Below are positions 19,611 to 32,462 of a DNA stretch of 64,000 bases, piece after piece (positions within the stretch are counted from its first letter, which is position 1; the number at the start of each line of letters is the position of its first letter). The translations under genes and the position numbers were made by a program. The notes under the pieces were generated by a model. The model did not search any database and was not told where the DNA came from. It was given only the letters and a program-made list of their open reading frames with translations. Location of the stretch: positions 124,001 to 188,000 of the forward strand of contig JAPDNP010000002.1 of assembly GCA_025989215.1 (NCBI GenBank), written 5' to 3'. Source of the stretch: Neisseriaceae bacterium JH1-16. Lineage in GTDB: Bacteria > Pseudomonadota > Gammaproteobacteria > Burkholderiales > Chromobacteriaceae.

Positions 19611-19938
19611 CTGGTGTTTCCCCTGAGTATGTTCTGGTCGTAGCGGCGCGCCCGGCGCCGCTACCCGCCTGTTGTTCAGGCTTTGCCGCTATTGTCAGCG
19701 CAAGTGATGCGCCGCTCAAGAGGGGCGGCCATGTCATCAGCAAATCTTATACCCCTCATCAGAACATGGAAATCCAGAGTAAAAACACCAGCACAACACA
19801 TTGAAAAATCTACGTTTCTGCATCGCAACATCGCTGGAACAAATTTCCGTAATCAGAAAATGCGATTAGCTCCGGAAAAAACGTCTCCGTACATTAGCGG
19901 ACAGCGGCAAGCCATGCCGCCTCGCAAAGGAGGACATA
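19611..19938. other. Divergent regulatory region, LysR gene / acetate cluster
   Basis: The 328-base gap contains a perfect ten-base hairpin, GTAGCGGCGC / GCGCCGCTAC, near 19639-19664. Two direct repeats of TCATCAG follow, around 19734 and 19757. The right half is AT-rich. LysR proteins usually bind such regions, so the repeats are candidate operator half-sites, unproven. Confidence 0.4.
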
Positions 19939-20250
19939 ATGAATGACGACATCCTGAAGCGTGTGCAAGCCAACCCCAAATTCATCGAGCTGGTCCATAA
20001 GAAGACCAGCCTGGGGTGGAAGCTCACGCTGATCATGCTGGTGATCTACTACGGTTTCATCCTGATGCTGGCTTTCGCACCCAAAGTTCTCGGTACGCCG
20101 ATCAGCGCCGGTGCCACCACCACCGTCGGTATCCCGGTCGGAATCTTCATCATCCTGTCGGCATTCCTGCTGACCGGTTTCTACGTCCGCAAGGCGAACA
20201 ACGAGTTCGACGCGCTGAACCGGCAGATCGTCAAGGAGGCCAAGCAATGA
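19939..20250 (+). CDS. DUF485 membrane protein (YjcH-like)
   Basis: The 103-residue protein has two transmembrane helices (about residues 28-48 and 62-84) and the DUF485 pattern [19 protein letters not shown]. This family is almost always coded just before the acetate permease ActP, as here, and probably helps its assembly or activity. A strong ribosome site (AAAGGAGG) precedes the ATG. The stop overlaps the actP start by four bases (ATGA), so the genes are coupled. Confidence 0.93.
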   Translation: MNDDILKRVQANPKFIELVHKKTSLGWKLTLIMLVIYYGFILMLAFAPKVLGTPISAGATTTVGIPVGIFIILSAFLLTGFYVRKANNEFDALNRQIVKEAKQ

Positions 20251-21932
20251 GATCCTTCACCCCCCGTCTTGCCGCGGCCACCCTGCTGACCCTGCCGGGC
20301 CTGGCGCTGGCGGCCGATGCGCTGTCCGGCGAGGTCAAGCGCCAGCCGCTGAACTGGCACGCGATCATCATGTTCTTCATCTTCGTCGCCGGCACGCTCG
20401 CCATCACCTACTGGGCGGCACGGCGCACCCGTTCGGCCAGCGATTTCTACGCGGCCGGCGGCGGCATTTCCGGCCTGCAGAACGGCCTGGCGATCGCCGG
20501 CGACTACATGTCGGCTGCTTCGTTTCTGGGCATTTCGGCGATGGTCTACGAGAAGGGCTACGACGGCCTGATCTACTCGATGGGCTTCCTGGTCGGCTGG
20601 CCGATCATCCTGTTCCTGGTGGCAGAACGGCTGCGCAACCTTGGCAAGTACACCTTCGCCGACGTGGCCTCGTACCGCCTGCAGCAGACCCCGGTGCGCA
20701 GCTTCGCCGCTACCGGCACGCTGGTCACCGTGGCGATCTACCTGATCGCGCAGATGGTCGGCGCCGGCAAGCTGATCCAGCTGTTGTTCGGCATGAACTA
20801 CATCTCGGCGGTGCTGATCGTCGGCGTGCTGATGATGCTGTACGTGGTGTTCGGCGGCATGCTCGCCACCACCTGGGTGCAGATCATCAAGGCCGTGATG
20901 CTGCTGTCCGGCGCCACCTTCATGGCCTTCATGGTGCTGCGCCACGCCGATTTCAGCTTCGAGCACATGTTCCAGATGGCCACCAGCGTGCACAGCAAAG
21001 GCCTCGCGATCATGTCGCCAGGCGGCCTGGTGTCCAACCCGGTCGACGCGATTTCGCTGGGCGTGGCGCTGATGTTCGGCACCGCCGGCCTGCCGCACAT
21101 CCTGATGCGCTTCTTCACCGTGGCCGATGCCCGCGAGGCGCGTAAATCGGTGTTCTACGCCACCGGCTTCATCGGCTACTTCTACATCCTGACCTTCATC
21201 ATCGGCTTCGGCGCGATCATGCTGGTGCTGAACCAGCCGGGCATGATGGAAACCGTGGTGAAGAACGGCAAGCAGGTGACCCAGCTGATCGGCGGCAACA
21301 ATATGGCGGCCATCCACCTGGCCGACGCGGTCGGCGGCGACCTGTTCCTCGGCTTCATCTCGGCGGTGGCGTTCGCGACCATCCTGGCGGTGGTGGCCGG
21401 CCTGACCCTGTCGGGTGCCTCGGCGGTGTCGCACGACCTGTACGCCAACGTGTTCCGCCGTGGCCGCTCCAACGAGAAAGACGAGATCCGCGTGTCGAAG
21501 ATCGCCACGCTGGCGCTGGGCGTGGTGGCCATCCTGCTGGGTATCGCGTTCGAGAACCAGAACGTCGCCTTCATGGTGGGCCTGGCCTTCTCGGTCGCCG
21601 CTTCGGCCAACTTCCCGGTGCTGTTCCTATCGATGTTCTGGCGCGGCCTGACCACCCGCGGCGCGGTGATCGGCGGCTTCATCGGCTTGGCTTCGGCGGT
21701 GCTGTTGATTGTGGTCGGCCCGACCGTGTGGGTAGACGTACTCAAGCATAAAGAGGCACTCTTCCCGTACAAGAACCCGGCGATCTTCTCGATGACCCTG
21801 GCCTTCGTGTTCACCTGGCTGATCTCGACCCTCGATACGTCGAAGTCCGCCAGCGACGAAAAGGCCAAGTTCGATGCCCAGTTCGTCCGCTCGATGACCG
21901 GCATCGGCGCCACCGGCGCGTCGAAACACTAA
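20247..21932 (+). CDS. actP: Cation/acetate symporter
   Basis: The 561-residue protein is a sodium:solute symporter of the ActP type with about 13 helices. A signal-like first helix ends [10 protein letters not shown], and then [20 protein letters not shown] and [21 protein letters not shown] mark the family. It imports acetate and other short monocarboxylates with a cation. It is coupled to the DUF485 gene upstream. The TAA stop lies within the left end of a family A repeat element. The activating enzyme acs follows, which supports the substrate assignment. Confidence 0.93.
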   Translation: MRSFTPRLAAATLLTLPGLALAADALSGEVKRQPLNWHAIIMFFIFVAGTLAITYWAARRTRSASDFYAAGGGISGLQNGLAIAGDYMSAASFLGISAMVYEKGYDGLIYSMGFLVGWPIILFLVAERLRNLGKYTFADVASYRLQQTPVRSFAATGTLVTVAIYLIAQMVGAGKLIQLLFGMNYISAVLIVGVLMMLYVVFGGMLATTWVQIIKAVMLLSGATFMAFMVLRHADFSFEHMFQMATSVHSKGLAIMSPGGLVSNPVDAISLGVALMFGTAGLPHILMRFFTVADAREARKSVFYATGFIGYFYILTFIIGFGAIMLVLNQPGMMETVVKNGKQVTQLIGGNNMAAIHLADAVGGDLFLGFISAVAFATILAVVAGLTLSGASAVSHDLYANVFRRGRSNEKDEIRVSKIATLALGVVAILLGIAFENQNVAFMVGLAFSVAASANFPVLFLSMFWRGLTTRGAVIGGFIGLASAVLLIVVGPTVWVDVLKHKEALFPYKNPAIFSMTLAFVFTWLISTLDTSKSASDEKAKFDAQFVRSMTGIGATGASKH

Positions 21933-22075
21933 GAACCGGTTCACGATCTTGCGAACGAAGGGTCAGCCAAGGCGAAATGACACGAGAAAGCGGAATGTAC
22001 ACAGAGTACATGAGCATTTTGAGTGGCATTTCAACGCAGGATCACCCGAGTGCAGCAGATCGTGAACTGGTTCTC
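21930..22075. repeat. Short inverted-terminal-repeat element, family A, copy 2
   Basis: About 146 bases between actP and acs. The ends AGAACCGGTTCACGATCT and AGATCGTGAACTGGTTCT are inverted copies with one mismatch in 18. The body matches the element at 8045-8180, and the centre has GTACACAGAGTAC. The element begins at the actP stop codon, so its first bases form the TAA. It probably contributes a structured RNA between the two genes. Confidence 0.88.
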
Positions 22076-22187
22076 AGCCCTCATTGGTCGGGCGAGTCGC
22101 CAGATCGTCCGACCGGCAACAGAACCACCCGGGTCGCCGCCTCGGCGACGGCCCCTCAAGTCTCGGAAAAGCTTTTAGGAGAAGTCC

Positions 22188-24152
<1,965 letters not shown>

Positions 24153-24173
24153 AGTTTTGTGTTGTCTCCTTCG

Positions 24174-24208
24174 CGCCGTCCGTGCACCATGCCGGGCGGC
24201 GTTTTTCT
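24174..24208 (+). terminator. Intrinsic terminator of acs
   Basis: The nine-base stem CGCCGTCCG / CGGGCGGCG (one G-T pair) is followed by TTTTTCTTT. Confidence 0.75.
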
Positions 24209-24411
24209 TTCGGCCGTTCGGCCAGGCTTGGCGCCCTTGCCCGTTGTTTATAAAGAAGCGAGAACGAATCTTGCTTTCGCCCTTTACGTTCAACCCCATC
24301 GAAGCAGCGAAACCTTGCTCCAGCACAAGCATCCCCACCGGGCGCGCGGTTGAAGCGAGTACTCGAACACGCGATAATTTCAGGATTTTTTGATACCTCC
24401 GGTATCAGTAC

Positions 24412-24993
24412 ATGGATTTCTCACACTACCTGCTGATTCTGGTCGGCGCGGTGCTGGTCAACAACGTGGTGCTGGTGCGCGTGCTCGGTCTGTGCCCGTT
24501 CATGGGCGTGTCCAAGAAGCTCGAAGCGTCGATCGGCATGGGCGCCGCCACCACCTTCGTGCTGACGCTCGGCGCCGGCTCCAGCCATCTGATCAACGAA
24601 CTGTTGACCGCCTACGGCCTGGAATACCTGCGCACGCTGTCCTTCATCGTGGTGATCGCCGCCATCGTGCAGTTCACCGAGATGGTGATCCACAAGACCA
24701 GCCCGGCGCTCTACCAGGTGCTCGGCATCTATCTGCCGCTGATCACCACCAATTGCGCGGTGCTGGGCGTGCCCTTGCTCAACGTCGCCGAAGGTCATAG
24801 CTTCGCCGAGTCGCTGGTATTCGGCTTCGGCAGCGCGGTGGGCTTCTCGCTGATCCTGATCCTGTTCGGCGCGATGCGCGAACGCCTCGAAGGCGCCGAC
24901 ATCCCAGCGCCGTTCCGCGGCCCGGCGATCGCCTTCATCACCGCCGGGCTGATGAGCCTCGCCTTCATGGGCTTCGGGGGGCTGGTCAAATGA
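24412..24993 (+). CDS. rsxA: Ion-translocating electron transport complex subunit A
   Basis: The 193-residue membrane protein begins [20 protein letters not shown] and has six hydrophobic segments. [18 protein letters not shown] and its counterpart [11 protein letters not shown] carry the two buried cysteines that bind the intramembrane iron-sulfur cluster with RsxE. It opens the six-gene rsx/rnf operon, which couples electron flow between NAD(H) and ferredoxin-like carriers to ion movement, and in enteric bacteria also reduces SoxR. The stop overlaps the rsxB start by four bases. Confidence 0.95.
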   Translation: MDFSHYLLILVGAVLVNNVVLVRVLGLCPFMGVSKKLEASIGMGAATTFVLTLGAGSSHLINELLTAYGLEYLRTLSFIVVIAAIVQFTEMVIHKTSPALYQVLGIYLPLITTNCAVLGVPLLNVAEGHSFAESLVFGFGSAVGFSLILILFGAMRERLEGADIPAPFRGPAIAFITAGLMSLAFMGFGGLVK

Positions 24994-25562
24994 GCGGACT
25001 GTTGCTCGCGCTGGCGATCATGGCCGCGCTCGCCGTGCTGCTGGGCGCCGTGCTGGGCTTCGCCTCGGTGAAGTTCAAGGTCGAGGCCGACCCGCTGGTC
25101 GACAAGATCGACGCGGTGCTGCCGCAGACCCAGTGCGGCCAGTGCAGCTACCCGGGCTGTCGCCCCTACGCCACCGCCATCGCCGCCGGCGAAGCCGACA
25201 TCAATCGCTGCCCGCCCGGCGGCGAGGACGGCATCCACAAGTTGGCCGAACTGCTCGGCGTCGACTACAAGCCGTTCGACGAGGGCGCCGCCCAACCCAA
25301 GCCCAAGTCGGTCGCGCTGATCAACGAAGAGCTGTGCATCGGCTGTACGCTGTGCATCCAGGCCTGCCCGGTCGATGCCATCCTCGGTTCGGCCAAGCAG
25401 ATGCACACCATCATCGCCAGCGAATGCACCGGCTGCGAGCTGTGCATCGCCCCCTGCCCGGTCGACTGCATTCGCATGGTCCCGGTCGGCACCACCCTCA
25501 AGAACTGGAAATGGGACTACCCGGTCATCCCGATCGCGTCCATACCGACCAAGGCCGCATGA
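24990..25562 (+). CDS. rsxB: Ion-translocating electron transport complex subunit B (iron-sulfur)
   Basis: The 190-residue protein has an N-terminal membrane anchor. Next come a four-cysteine cluster domain (C49, C52, C57, C74) and two classical 4Fe-4S ferredoxin motifs: C116, C119, C122, C126 and C146, C149, C152, C156. It passes electrons from soluble donors or RsxC into the complex. Its start and stop both overlap neighbouring genes by four bases. All cluster ligands are intact. Confidence 0.96.
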   Translation: MSGLLLALAIMAALAVLLGAVLGFASVKFKVEADPLVDKIDAVLPQTQCGQCSYPGCRPYATAIAAGEADINRCPPGGEDGIHKLAELLGVDYKPFDEGAAQPKPKSVALINEELCIGCTLCIQACPVDAILGSAKQMHTIIASECTGCELCIAPCPVDCIRMVPVGTTLKNWKWDYPVIPIASIPTKAA

Positions 25563-27724
25563 GCACGCTTTACTCTTTCCACGGCGGCATCCACCCGCCG
25601 GAAAACAAACAGCAGTCGACCGGCCGCCCGATTGGCACGCCGCCGCTGCCGGCGCGGCTGTACCTGCCGCTCAACCAGCACCTGGGCAACCCGGCCACTC
25701 CCTGCGTGGCGGTCGGCGAGCGGGTGCTGAAAGGCCAGCGCATCGCCAAGGCCGACGGCGCGGTGTCGGCGGCGCTGCACGCGCCGACCTCGGGCACCGT
25801 TACCGCGATCGCTCCCCACGCCTACGCCCACCCGTCGGGCCTGGCCGAGACCTGCATCGTCATCGACGCCGACGGCCGCGACGAATGGCAACCGCGCCAG
25901 GGCTTTCCACTGTGGCAGAGCACCGAGCCGGCCGAGGTGCGCCGCTTCCTGCGCGACATGGGGGTAGTGGGGCTCGGCGGCGCGGTGTTCCCGACCAGCC
26001 TGAAGCTGGCCAGCACCCACCTCGACACCCTGGTGATCAACGGCGCCGAGTGCGAGCCCTATATCAGCTGCGACGACCTGTTGATGCGCGAGCGCGCTGC
26101 CGACATCGTGTCCGGCATCGCCATCGTCGTGCGACTGATGCAGCCCAAACGCGTGCTGATCGGCATCGAGGACAACAAGCCCGAGGCGATCGCCGCGATG
26201 CGCGCCGCCTGCGCCGGCAGCGACTACCAGGTCGTCGCCGTGCCGACCAAGTACCCCAGCGGCGGCGCCAAGCAGCTGATCCGCATCCTGACCGGCATCG
26301 AGGTGCCGCACGGTGTGCGTTCCACCGATCTTGGCGTGCAATGCTTCAACGTCGGCACCGTCTACACCGTCGCCCGCGCCGTCGAGCACGGCGAACCGGT
26401 GATCAGCCGCATCGTCACGCTGACCGGCGCGGTGGCGCGCCCGCAGAATGTCGAAGCGCTGCTCGGCACCCCAGCGGCCGAGCTGATGGCCTGGGCCGGC
26501 CAGGCGCCTAACAGCGACGGCGTGATCATGGGTGGGCCGATGATGGGCTTCAAGCTGGCCGACACCGCCGCCGGCCTGACCAAGGCTGGCAACTGCCTGA
26601 TCGCCAGCAGCGCCGAACTGTTCCCGCCGCGCCCGCCGGCGATGCCGTGCATCCGCTGCGGCGAATGCGCCGACGCCTGCCCGGCCGAGCTGCAGCCGAT
26701 GGACCTGTACTGGTTCGCCAAGGCCAAGAACTTCGGCAAGGCGCAGGAGCGCAATCTGTTCGACTGCATCGAGTGCGGCGCCTGCAGCTATGTCTGCCCG
26801 AGCCAGCTACCGCTGGTCGACTACTACCGTTTCGCCAAGAGCGAGATCTGGGCCGCCGAGCGTGACAAGAAGTCCGCCGACCGCGCCCGCACCCGCCACG
26901 AATTCCGACAGTTCCGCATCGAACGCGAGAAGACCGAAAAGGCGCAAAGGTTGGCCGAACACGCGGCCAAGACGGCCGCTCCGCAGGCCACCTTGCCTAC
27001 CCCGACCCCGGTCGCTACGGACAAGCCCGCCGAGGACAAGGCCGCCGCGATCAAGGCCGCAATGGAGCGCGCCGCCGCGCTAAAGGCCGCCGGCAGCGCC
27101 ACGCCGGCGGTGCAGAGCGAGGACGCCAAGCAGGCGGCGATCCGCGCCGCGATGGAGCGCGCTGCAGTGAACAAGGCGGCACGCGAGGCCGCCAAGGAAG
27201 CCGGCGCCAGCAGCGCCGCCCCGGCCCCGAGCGACGACGCCAAGAAAGCCGCGATCCAGGCGGCGATGGAACGTGCCGCCGCACAGAAAGCCGCGCGCGG
27301 CGCCGCCAGCCTCGGCCTGCCCGAGACGCCGGCCGCGCCTATCGTGCCCAATAACGTGCTCGACGATGCGAAAAAGGCGGCGATCCAGGCCGCAATGGCG
27401 CGCGCGGCGGCGAAGAAGGCTGAACGCGAGGCGTCCGAAGCGGGACAGCAGGCTCAGCCAGCCGCCCCGGCAGCGCACGCGCTCGACGATGCAAAGAAAG
27501 CCGCCATCCAGGCGGCGATGGAACGGGCGGCGGCCAGGAAGGCCGAACGAGAGCATGCCGAGGCGGCGCCGGCAGACAAAGCCCCCACAGCGCCTGCTCC
27601 AGGGCCCGCCACTCTCGACGACGCGAAGAAGGCTGCCATCCAAGCGGCAATGGAACGCGCCGCCGCCCGCAAGGCGGCCCGTGATGCCGAACAGCATCGC
27701 CCCCCACAGGACAAAGACTCGTAA
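25559..27724 (+). CDS. rsxC: Ion-translocating electron transport complex subunit C, with C-terminal alanine-rich repeats
   Basis: The 721-residue protein starts at the ATG at 25559 ([17 protein letters not shown]), overlapping the rsxB stop by four bases. It contains the NADH/FMN-binding Rossmann-like domain, a SLBB-type region, and two 4Fe-4S motifs ([12 protein letters not shown] and [12 protein letters not shown]). From about residue 494 the tail is made of six copies of a unit like [20 protein letters not shown] separated by variable linkers. RsxC of enteric bacteria also has a repeat tail, of unknown purpose. The catalytic part is complete. Confidence 0.95.
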   Translation: MSTLYSFHGGIHPPENKQQSTGRPIGTPPLPARLYLPLNQHLGNPATPCVAVGERVLKGQRIAKADGAVSAALHAPTSGTVTAIAPHAYAHPSGLAETCIVIDADGRDEWQPRQGFPLWQSTEPAEVRRFLRDMGVVGLGGAVFPTSLKLASTHLDTLVINGAECEPYISCDDLLMRERAADIVSGIAIVVRLMQPKRVLIGIEDNKPEAIAAMRAACAGSDYQVVAVPTKYPSGGAKQLIRILTGIEVPHGVRSTDLGVQCFNVGTVYTVARAVEHGEPVISRIVTLTGAVARPQNVEALLGTPAAELMAWAGQAPNSDGVIMGGPMMGFKLADTAAGLTKAGNCLIASSAELFPPRPPAMPCIRCGECADACPAELQPMDLYWFAKAKNFGKAQERNLFDCIECGACSYVCPSQLPLVDYYRFAKSEIWAAERDKKSADRARTRHEFRQFRIEREKTEKAQRLAEHAAKTAAPQATLPTPTPVATDKPAEDKAAAIKAAMERAAALKAAGSATPAVQSEDAKQAAIRAAMERAAVNKAAREAAKEAGASSAAPAPSDDAKKAAIQAAMERAAAQKAARGAASLGLPETPAAPIVPNNVLDDAKKAAIQAAMARAAAKKAEREASEAGQQAQPAAPAAHALDDAKKAAIQAAMERAAARKAEREHAEAAPADKAPTAPAPGPATLDDAKKAAIQAAMERAAARKAARDAEQHRPPQDKDS
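27040..27695 (+). repeat. Six tandem coding repeats in rsxC
   Basis: Six units of about 20 codons each, reading close to [20 protein letters not shown], are separated by linkers of 10-30 residues rich in A and P. The last four are nearly identical in protein sequence, so copy number could vary between strains by recombination. Confidence 0.9.
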
Positions 27725-27726
27725 GC

Positions 27727-28749
27727 ATGCACTCTCCGCATATCGCCAAGCCGACCACCGTGTCGGTGATCATGCTCAAGGTCCTGGCGGCGCTGCTGCC
27801 CGGCCTGATCGTCTACGTGCATTTCTACGGCATCGGCGTGCTGGTGCAGCTGGCGCTCGCCACCGGCACCGCCTTGTTGGCCGAAGCGGCGATGCTGAAG
27901 CTGCGCGGCCTGCCGGTGGACTTCTTCCTGCGCGACTACAGCGCGGTGCTCACCGCCTGGCTGCTGGCGCTGGCGATGCCGCCCTTGGGCGCCTGGTGGC
28001 TGATCGTGGTGGCGACGCTGTTTGCCATCGTGATCGCCAAGCAGCTGTACGGCGGACTCGGCAACAACCCGTTCAACCCGGCGATGGTCGGTTTCGCGGT
28101 GGCCATCGTCGCCTTCCCGGCGCAGATGGCGCAGTGGGGCTCGCCGACCGTGCCGCTTCATGAGCTCGAACAGCTCGCCTACATCTTCACCCGCCAGCTG
28201 CCGCCCGGCGCCGCGCTCGACGCGGTGGTGTCGGCCACCCCGCTCGACTTCCTGAAGACCCAGCTGCTGCTCGGTGACCACAGCGTGCCCGAGCTGCTGG
28301 CCCGCCCACTGTACGGCCACGTCGCCGGCATCGGCGGCGAGTGGATCGCGCTCGGCTATCTGGTCGGCGGCCTATTCCTGTGGAAGCAGCGGCTGATCCC
28401 GTGGCAGACCCCGCTGGCGATGCTGGCGGGCCTGGCCGCCGTGGCGACGCCGCTGTGGCTGTACGACCCGCTGCACTTCGCCAACCCACTGTTCCACCTG
28501 GCAGCCGGCGCCACCATGCTAGCGGCGTTCTTCATCGTTACCGACCCGGTCACCGCACCGACCACGCCGCGCGGCCGGCTGATCTTCGGCTTCCTGGTCG
28601 GGGTGCTGACCTATGTGATCCGCGTGTTCGGCGGCTTTCCCGACTCGGTGGCGTTCGCTGTGCTGATCATGAACATCGCCGTGCCCTTCATCGACCACAC
28701 CACCCAGCCGCCGGTGTTCGGCGCCAAACGCAAGGGGGGCTCGGCATGA
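27727..28749 (+). CDS. rsxD: Ion-translocating electron transport complex subunit D
   Basis: The 340-residue membrane protein is homologous to NqrB. The segment DPVTAPTTPRGRL contains the threonine to which FMN is covalently linked in this subunit, and NPFNPAMVGFA is also conserved. About ten hydrophobic helices are present. The gene starts two bases after the rsxC stop and overlaps the rsxG start by four bases. It probably forms part of the ion path. Confidence 0.95.
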   Translation: MHSPHIAKPTTVSVIMLKVLAALLPGLIVYVHFYGIGVLVQLALATGTALLAEAAMLKLRGLPVDFFLRDYSAVLTAWLLALAMPPLGAWWLIVVATLFAIVIAKQLYGGLGNNPFNPAMVGFAVAIVAFPAQMAQWGSPTVPLHELEQLAYIFTRQLPPGAALDAVVSATPLDFLKTQLLLGDHSVPELLARPLYGHVAGIGGEWIALGYLVGGLFLWKQRLIPWQTPLAMLAGLAAVATPLWLYDPLHFANPLFHLAAGATMLAAFFIVTDPVTAPTTPRGRLIFGFLVGVLTYVIRVFGGFPDSVAFAVLIMNIAVPFIDHTTQPPVFGAKRKGGSA

Positions 28750-29375
28750 ACGACGCGCTGCGCCAGGCGCGCCAAAGCGCGCTGACCCTACTGGCGTTCG
28801 CGCTGGTCTGCACCGGCCTGTTGGCCGGCACCTACCTGCTCACGCAGAAAACCGTCAAGGCCAACGAGAACGCCGCCAAGCTGGCGCTGATCGCCCAGAC
28901 CCTGCCCGCCGGCAGCTACGACAACGACCCGGTCGCCAGCGCCGTGGCGCTGCCGGCTGCCGATGCCGCCGCGCTCGGCAACGACGGTTCGGCCAAGGTC
29001 TACGTGGCCCGCCATGCCGGCCAGCCCAGCGGCTTCGTGTTCGAGGCGCAGGCGCACAACGGCTACGCCGGCAAGATCCGCCTCTTGGTCGGCGTCGACG
29101 CCGCCGGCCGTGTCAGTGGGGTGCGGGTGGTCGCCCACAAGGAAACTCCGGGGCTCGGCGACTACATCGATCCCGCCAAAAGCAACTGGATCCACCAGTT
29201 CGACGGCAAGCGCGCCGACGCGGCCTGGAAGGTGAAGAAAGACGGCGGCGACTTCGACTACATGACCGGCGCCACCATCTCGGCGCGCGCGGTCACCGGC
29301 GCGGTCGGCCGAGTGGTCGCCTACTACCGCGAGCACGCCAGCCGCTTCGCCACGCTGGCGCAAGGAAAGCCATGA
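28746..29375 (+). CDS. rsxG: Ion-translocating electron transport complex subunit G
   Basis: The 209-residue protein has one N-terminal membrane helix and a periplasmic FMN domain. The motif TGATISARAV near residue 180 contains the residue that carries covalently bound FMN, and HKETPGLGDYID is also typical. I use the ATG at 28746, which overlaps the rsxD stop by four bases; the frame is open further upstream inside rsxD. The next gene, rsxE, overlaps its end by four bases. Confidence 0.95.
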   Translation: MNDALRQARQSALTLLAFALVCTGLLAGTYLLTQKTVKANENAAKLALIAQTLPAGSYDNDPVASAVALPAADAAALGNDGSAKVYVARHAGQPSGFVFEAQAHNGYAGKIRLLVGVDAAGRVSGVRVVAHKETPGLGDYIDPAKSNWIHQFDGKRADAAWKVKKDGGDFDYMTGATISARAVTGAVGRVVAYYREHASRFATLAQGKP

Positions 29376-30103
29376 ACCACAACACTCCCCTGCCCGCCGC
29401 CGACAGCGCCGCCGCGCCGTGGCGCGCCATCATCCACAACGGCCTGTGGAAGCAGAACCCCGGTGTAGTGCAACTGCTGGGCCTGTGCCCGGTGCTGGCG
29501 ATCAGCACCAATGTGATCAACGGCGTGTCGCTGGGCCTGGCCACCGCGATGGTGATGGCGCTGGCCAGCGCCGCCGTCGCGGCGATGCGCCACTTCATCC
29601 CCAACGAGATCCGCAACCCGATCTTCATCCTGATCATCGCCGCGCTGGTCACCTGCGTCGATCTGCTGATGAACGCCTATGTGCACCCGCTCTACCTGGT
29701 GCTGGGCATTTTCATTCCGCTGATCACCACCAACTGCATCGTGCTGGCGCGCGCCGAGGCGTTCGCCTCGAAAAACCCGGTGCGCGAATCGGCGCTGGAC
29801 GGCCTGATGATGGGACTGGGCCTGACCCTGGTGCTGGCCATCCTGGGCGCGGTGCGCGAGCTGATCGGGCGCGGCACGCTGTTCTCCGGCGCTGAACTGG
29901 TGTTCGGTGACATCGGTCGAATGATGGTGCTGCACGTGATTCCTGCCGAGCTGAACTATCAGTTCCTGCTGGCGATCCTGCCGCCCGGCGCCTTCTTCGC
30001 GCTCGGCTTCCTGATCGCCGGCCGCAACCTGCTCGACGAACGCAACAAGCGCCGCGCCGCCCGCACACCGGCCGTCTCCGCCACCCCCCTGACCGAGTCC
30101 TAA
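29372..30103 (+). CDS. rsxE: Ion-translocating electron transport complex subunit E
   Basis: The 243-residue membrane protein is the partner of RsxA. QLLGLCPVLAISTNVINGVS and TTNCIVLARAEAFA supply the second pair of cysteines for the shared cluster. Six helices are predicted by hydrophobicity. Its TAA stop overlaps the ATG of nth by one base, so nth is the last gene of the operon, as in enteric bacteria. Confidence 0.95.
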   Translation: MNHNTPLPAADSAAAPWRAIIHNGLWKQNPGVVQLLGLCPVLAISTNVINGVSLGLATAMVMALASAAVAAMRHFIPNEIRNPIFILIIAALVTCVDLLMNAYVHPLYLVLGIFIPLITTNCIVLARAEAFASKNPVRESALDGLMMGLGLTLVLAILGAVRELIGRGTLFSGAELVFGDIGRMMVLHVIPAELNYQFLLAILPPGAFFALGFLIAGRNLLDERNKRRAARTPAVSATPLTES

Positions 30104-30735
30104 TGAACCCCGCCAAACGTCGAGCCATCTTCGAGCGACTGCAAGCCGCCAACCCACACCCCACCACCGAGCTGGAGTACGACACGCCGTTCCAGCTGTT
30201 GATCGCCGTACTGTTGTCGGCGCAGGCCACCGACGTCGGCGTCAACAAGGCGACGCGCCGGCTGTTCCCGGTCGCGCCGACCGCCGACAAGATGCTGGCG
30301 CTGGGCGTGGCCGGGCTCGAGGAGTACATCAAGACCATCGGCCTCTACCGCACCAAGGCCAAGAACGCGATCGAAACCTGTCGGATCCTGACCGAGCAGT
30401 ACGACGGCGAGGTGCCGCAGACCCGCGAGCAGCTCGAGGCGCTGCCCGGCGTCGGCCGCAAGACCGCCAACGTGGTGCTCAACACCGCTTTCGGCCAACC
30501 TACCATGGCGGTCGACACCCATATCTTCCGCGTCTCCAACCGCACCCGGCTTGCCCCCGGCAAGGACGTGCGCGAGGTGGAAGACAAACTGGTAAAATTC
30601 ATTCCAAAAGAATATATGCAGGATGCCCATCATTGGCTGATCCTGCATGGCCGTTACGTGTGCAAGGCGCGCAAGCCCGATTGCGAACATTGCGTAATCG
30701 CCGATCTCTGCGAATATCCAGCAAAGCCGGTATGA
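30103..30735 (+). CDS. nth: Endonuclease III
   Basis: The 210-residue enzyme is a DNA glycosylase/AP lyase that removes oxidised pyrimidines. K120 in LPGVGRKTA is the catalytic lysine of the helix-hairpin-helix and D138 the catalytic aspartate. C187, C194, C197 and C203 bind the 4Fe-4S cluster. Positions agree with the E. coli enzyme. It is coupled to rsxE, so an iron-sulfur repair enzyme is co-expressed with the electron-transport complex. Confidence 0.97.
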   Translation: MNPAKRRAIFERLQAANPHPTTELEYDTPFQLLIAVLLSAQATDVGVNKATRRLFPVAPTADKMLALGVAGLEEYIKTIGLYRTKAKNAIETCRILTEQYDGEVPQTREQLEALPGVGRKTANVVLNTAFGQPTMAVDTHIFRVSNRTRLAPGKDVREVEDKLVKFIPKEYMQDAHHWLILHGRYVCKARKPDCEHCVIADLCEYPAKPV

Positions 30736-30802
30736 TTCAATCAGGTTTACCCGATTTTTCGCACGGGGTAGCCGCCCAGACATTATTCGAAAGGAACCGC
30801 CA

Positions 30803-32293
30803 GTGACTCGTCGTACGCTCCGCATATTACTGGCAGCTGTGGCCGCGACGGCCGTGTTGTCAGGCTGTGACAAGATCCAGCATTTCTTCAAGGGCGAAAA
30901 ACCGATTTCCACCGTTGCCGTGCCGGCGCAAGAGAACGGGCAGATTGCCATGCTGCTGCCCGACTTCACCCAGCTGGTCGACCGCGAAGGTCCGACCGTG
31001 GTGAACATCCAGGCGGTGCGCGACGCAACGCCTACCGCATCCGGCCCGAATACGCTGCCGTTCCCGATTCCGGAAGACGACCCGTTCTACGAATTCTTCA
31101 AACGCTTCATGCCGAACCCGCCGCAGCAACAGGATCCGCAGGACAGCGAAACCGTGTCCTTCGGCTCGGGCTTCATCCTGAGCGACGACGGCTACATCCT
31201 GACCAACTCGCACGTGGTCAACGGCGGCTCGCAGATCAAGGTGATGCTCACCGACAAGCGCGAGTTCAAGGCCAAGCTGATCGGCCTCGACAAGCGCGCC
31301 GACATCGCGGTGCTGAAGATCCAGGCCACCGGCCTGCCGACGGTGAAGATCGGCGACCCGAACGCGCTGAAGGTCGGCGAGTGGGTGGCCGCGATCGGCG
31401 CGCCGTTCGGCTTCGAAAACTCGGTGACCGCCGGCATCGTCTCCGCCAAGGGCCGCAGCCTGCCGGACGAGAACTACGTGCCGTTCATCCAGACCGACGT
31501 GGCGATCAACCCGGGTAACTCGGGCGGGCCGCTGTTCAACCTGCGCGGCCAGGTGGTCGGCATCAACTCGCAGATCTACAGCCGCTCCGGCGGCTTCATG
31601 GGTATCTCGTTCGCGATCCCGATCGACATCGCGATCAACGTCGCCGAGCAGATCAAGGCCAAGGGCAAGGTCAGCCGCGGCCAGCTGGGGGTGAACATCC
31701 AGGAGGTCAGCCAGGAGCTGGCGCAATCGTTCGGCCTCGACCGTCCGCGCGGCGCGCTGGTGGTACGCGTCGAGCCGAGCGGCCCGGCAGCCAAAGGCGG
31801 CCTGCAGGTCGGCGACATCGTGCTGACGGTAAACGGCAAGGTCGTCGAAAGCTCGAAGGACCTGCCGATGATGATCGGTGCGATGCAGCCGAACAGCCGC
31901 GTCAAGCTGGGCATCTGGCGCAAGGGTAGCGAGAAGTCGGTCGAGGTAGTGCTGGGCGAGCTGCTCGCCGAGCCGGCCGCTCAGGCCAGCGAACCGAGCC
32001 CGCCGCCGCAGCCGCAGAGCTTCCAGATCGGCAAACTGGGCCTGACGTTGTCCGAGCTGACCGCCAGCCAGCGCAGCGAACTCGGCGTGAAGGGCGGCCT
32101 GTTGATCCAGAAGGTCCAGGGCCCTGCGGCGCGTGCCGGCCTGCAGCACGGCGACGTGATCATCGGCCTGAACCAGAGCGAGATCACCACGATCAAGTCG
32201 TTCGAAAAAGCGCTGGCCGGCGCCGACAACAACATCGCGCTGTTGGTACGACGCCAGGACAACACGCTGTTCGTGCCGCTGCGGCTCGACTGA
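30803..32293 (+). CDS. degP: Periplasmic Do-type serine protease, lipoprotein form (DegP/MucD)
   Basis: The 496-residue protein starts at a GTG with AAGGAA upstream. The signal sequence ends AVLSGC, a lipobox that would give a lipid anchor at C22; neisserial DegP proteins share this. The trypsin-like domain has the triad H137, D167 and S240 (GNSGGP). Two PDZ domains follow, about residues 285-375 and 410-490. It degrades or refolds misfolded envelope proteins. An intrinsic terminator follows the stop codon. No two-component or sigma-E genes are adjacent. Confidence 0.94.
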   Translation: MTRRTLRILLAAVAATAVLSGCDKIQHFFKGEKPISTVAVPAQENGQIAMLLPDFTQLVDREGPTVVNIQAVRDATPTASGPNTLPFPIPEDDPFYEFFKRFMPNPPQQQDPQDSETVSFGSGFILSDDGYILTNSHVVNGGSQIKVMLTDKREFKAKLIGLDKRADIAVLKIQATGLPTVKIGDPNALKVGEWVAAIGAPFGFENSVTAGIVSAKGRSLPDENYVPFIQTDVAINPGNSGGPLFNLRGQVVGINSQIYSRSGGFMGISFAIPIDIAINVAEQIKAKGKVSRGQLGVNIQEVSQELAQSFGLDRPRGALVVRVEPSGPAAKGGLQVGDIVLTVNGKVVESSKDLPMMIGAMQPNSRVKLGIWRKGSEKSVEVVLGELLAEPAAQASEPSPPPQPQSFQIGKLGLTLSELTASQRSELGVKGGLLIQKVQGPAARAGLQHGDVIIGLNQSEITTIKSFEKALAGADNNIALLVRRQDNTLFVPLRLD

Positions 32294-32309
32294 ACGACGC
32301 CACACCGAC

Positions 32310-32336
32310 AGGCCGCCCACCGGGCGGCCTTTTTCT
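32310..32336 (+). terminator. Intrinsic terminator of degP
   Basis: The eight-base stem AGGCCGCC / GGCGGCCT is followed by TTTTTCTT. Confidence 0.85.
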
Positions 32337-32462
32337 TGCCTTGCCAAATCGGCATGCCCACCGACACAATCAAAGAGCATCAGGGCCACTCACCGTCCGG
32401 TGCCACAAGCAGAAGGTAGGATCAACTACACCACCGTCACCCACTGCCCAAGGAGACGCACC

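Noticed and set aside
27040-27695. Repeats in rsxC as a CRISPR or minisatellite array
   Set aside because: They encode a regular peptide repeat in frame, the spacing varies, and no cas gene is present.
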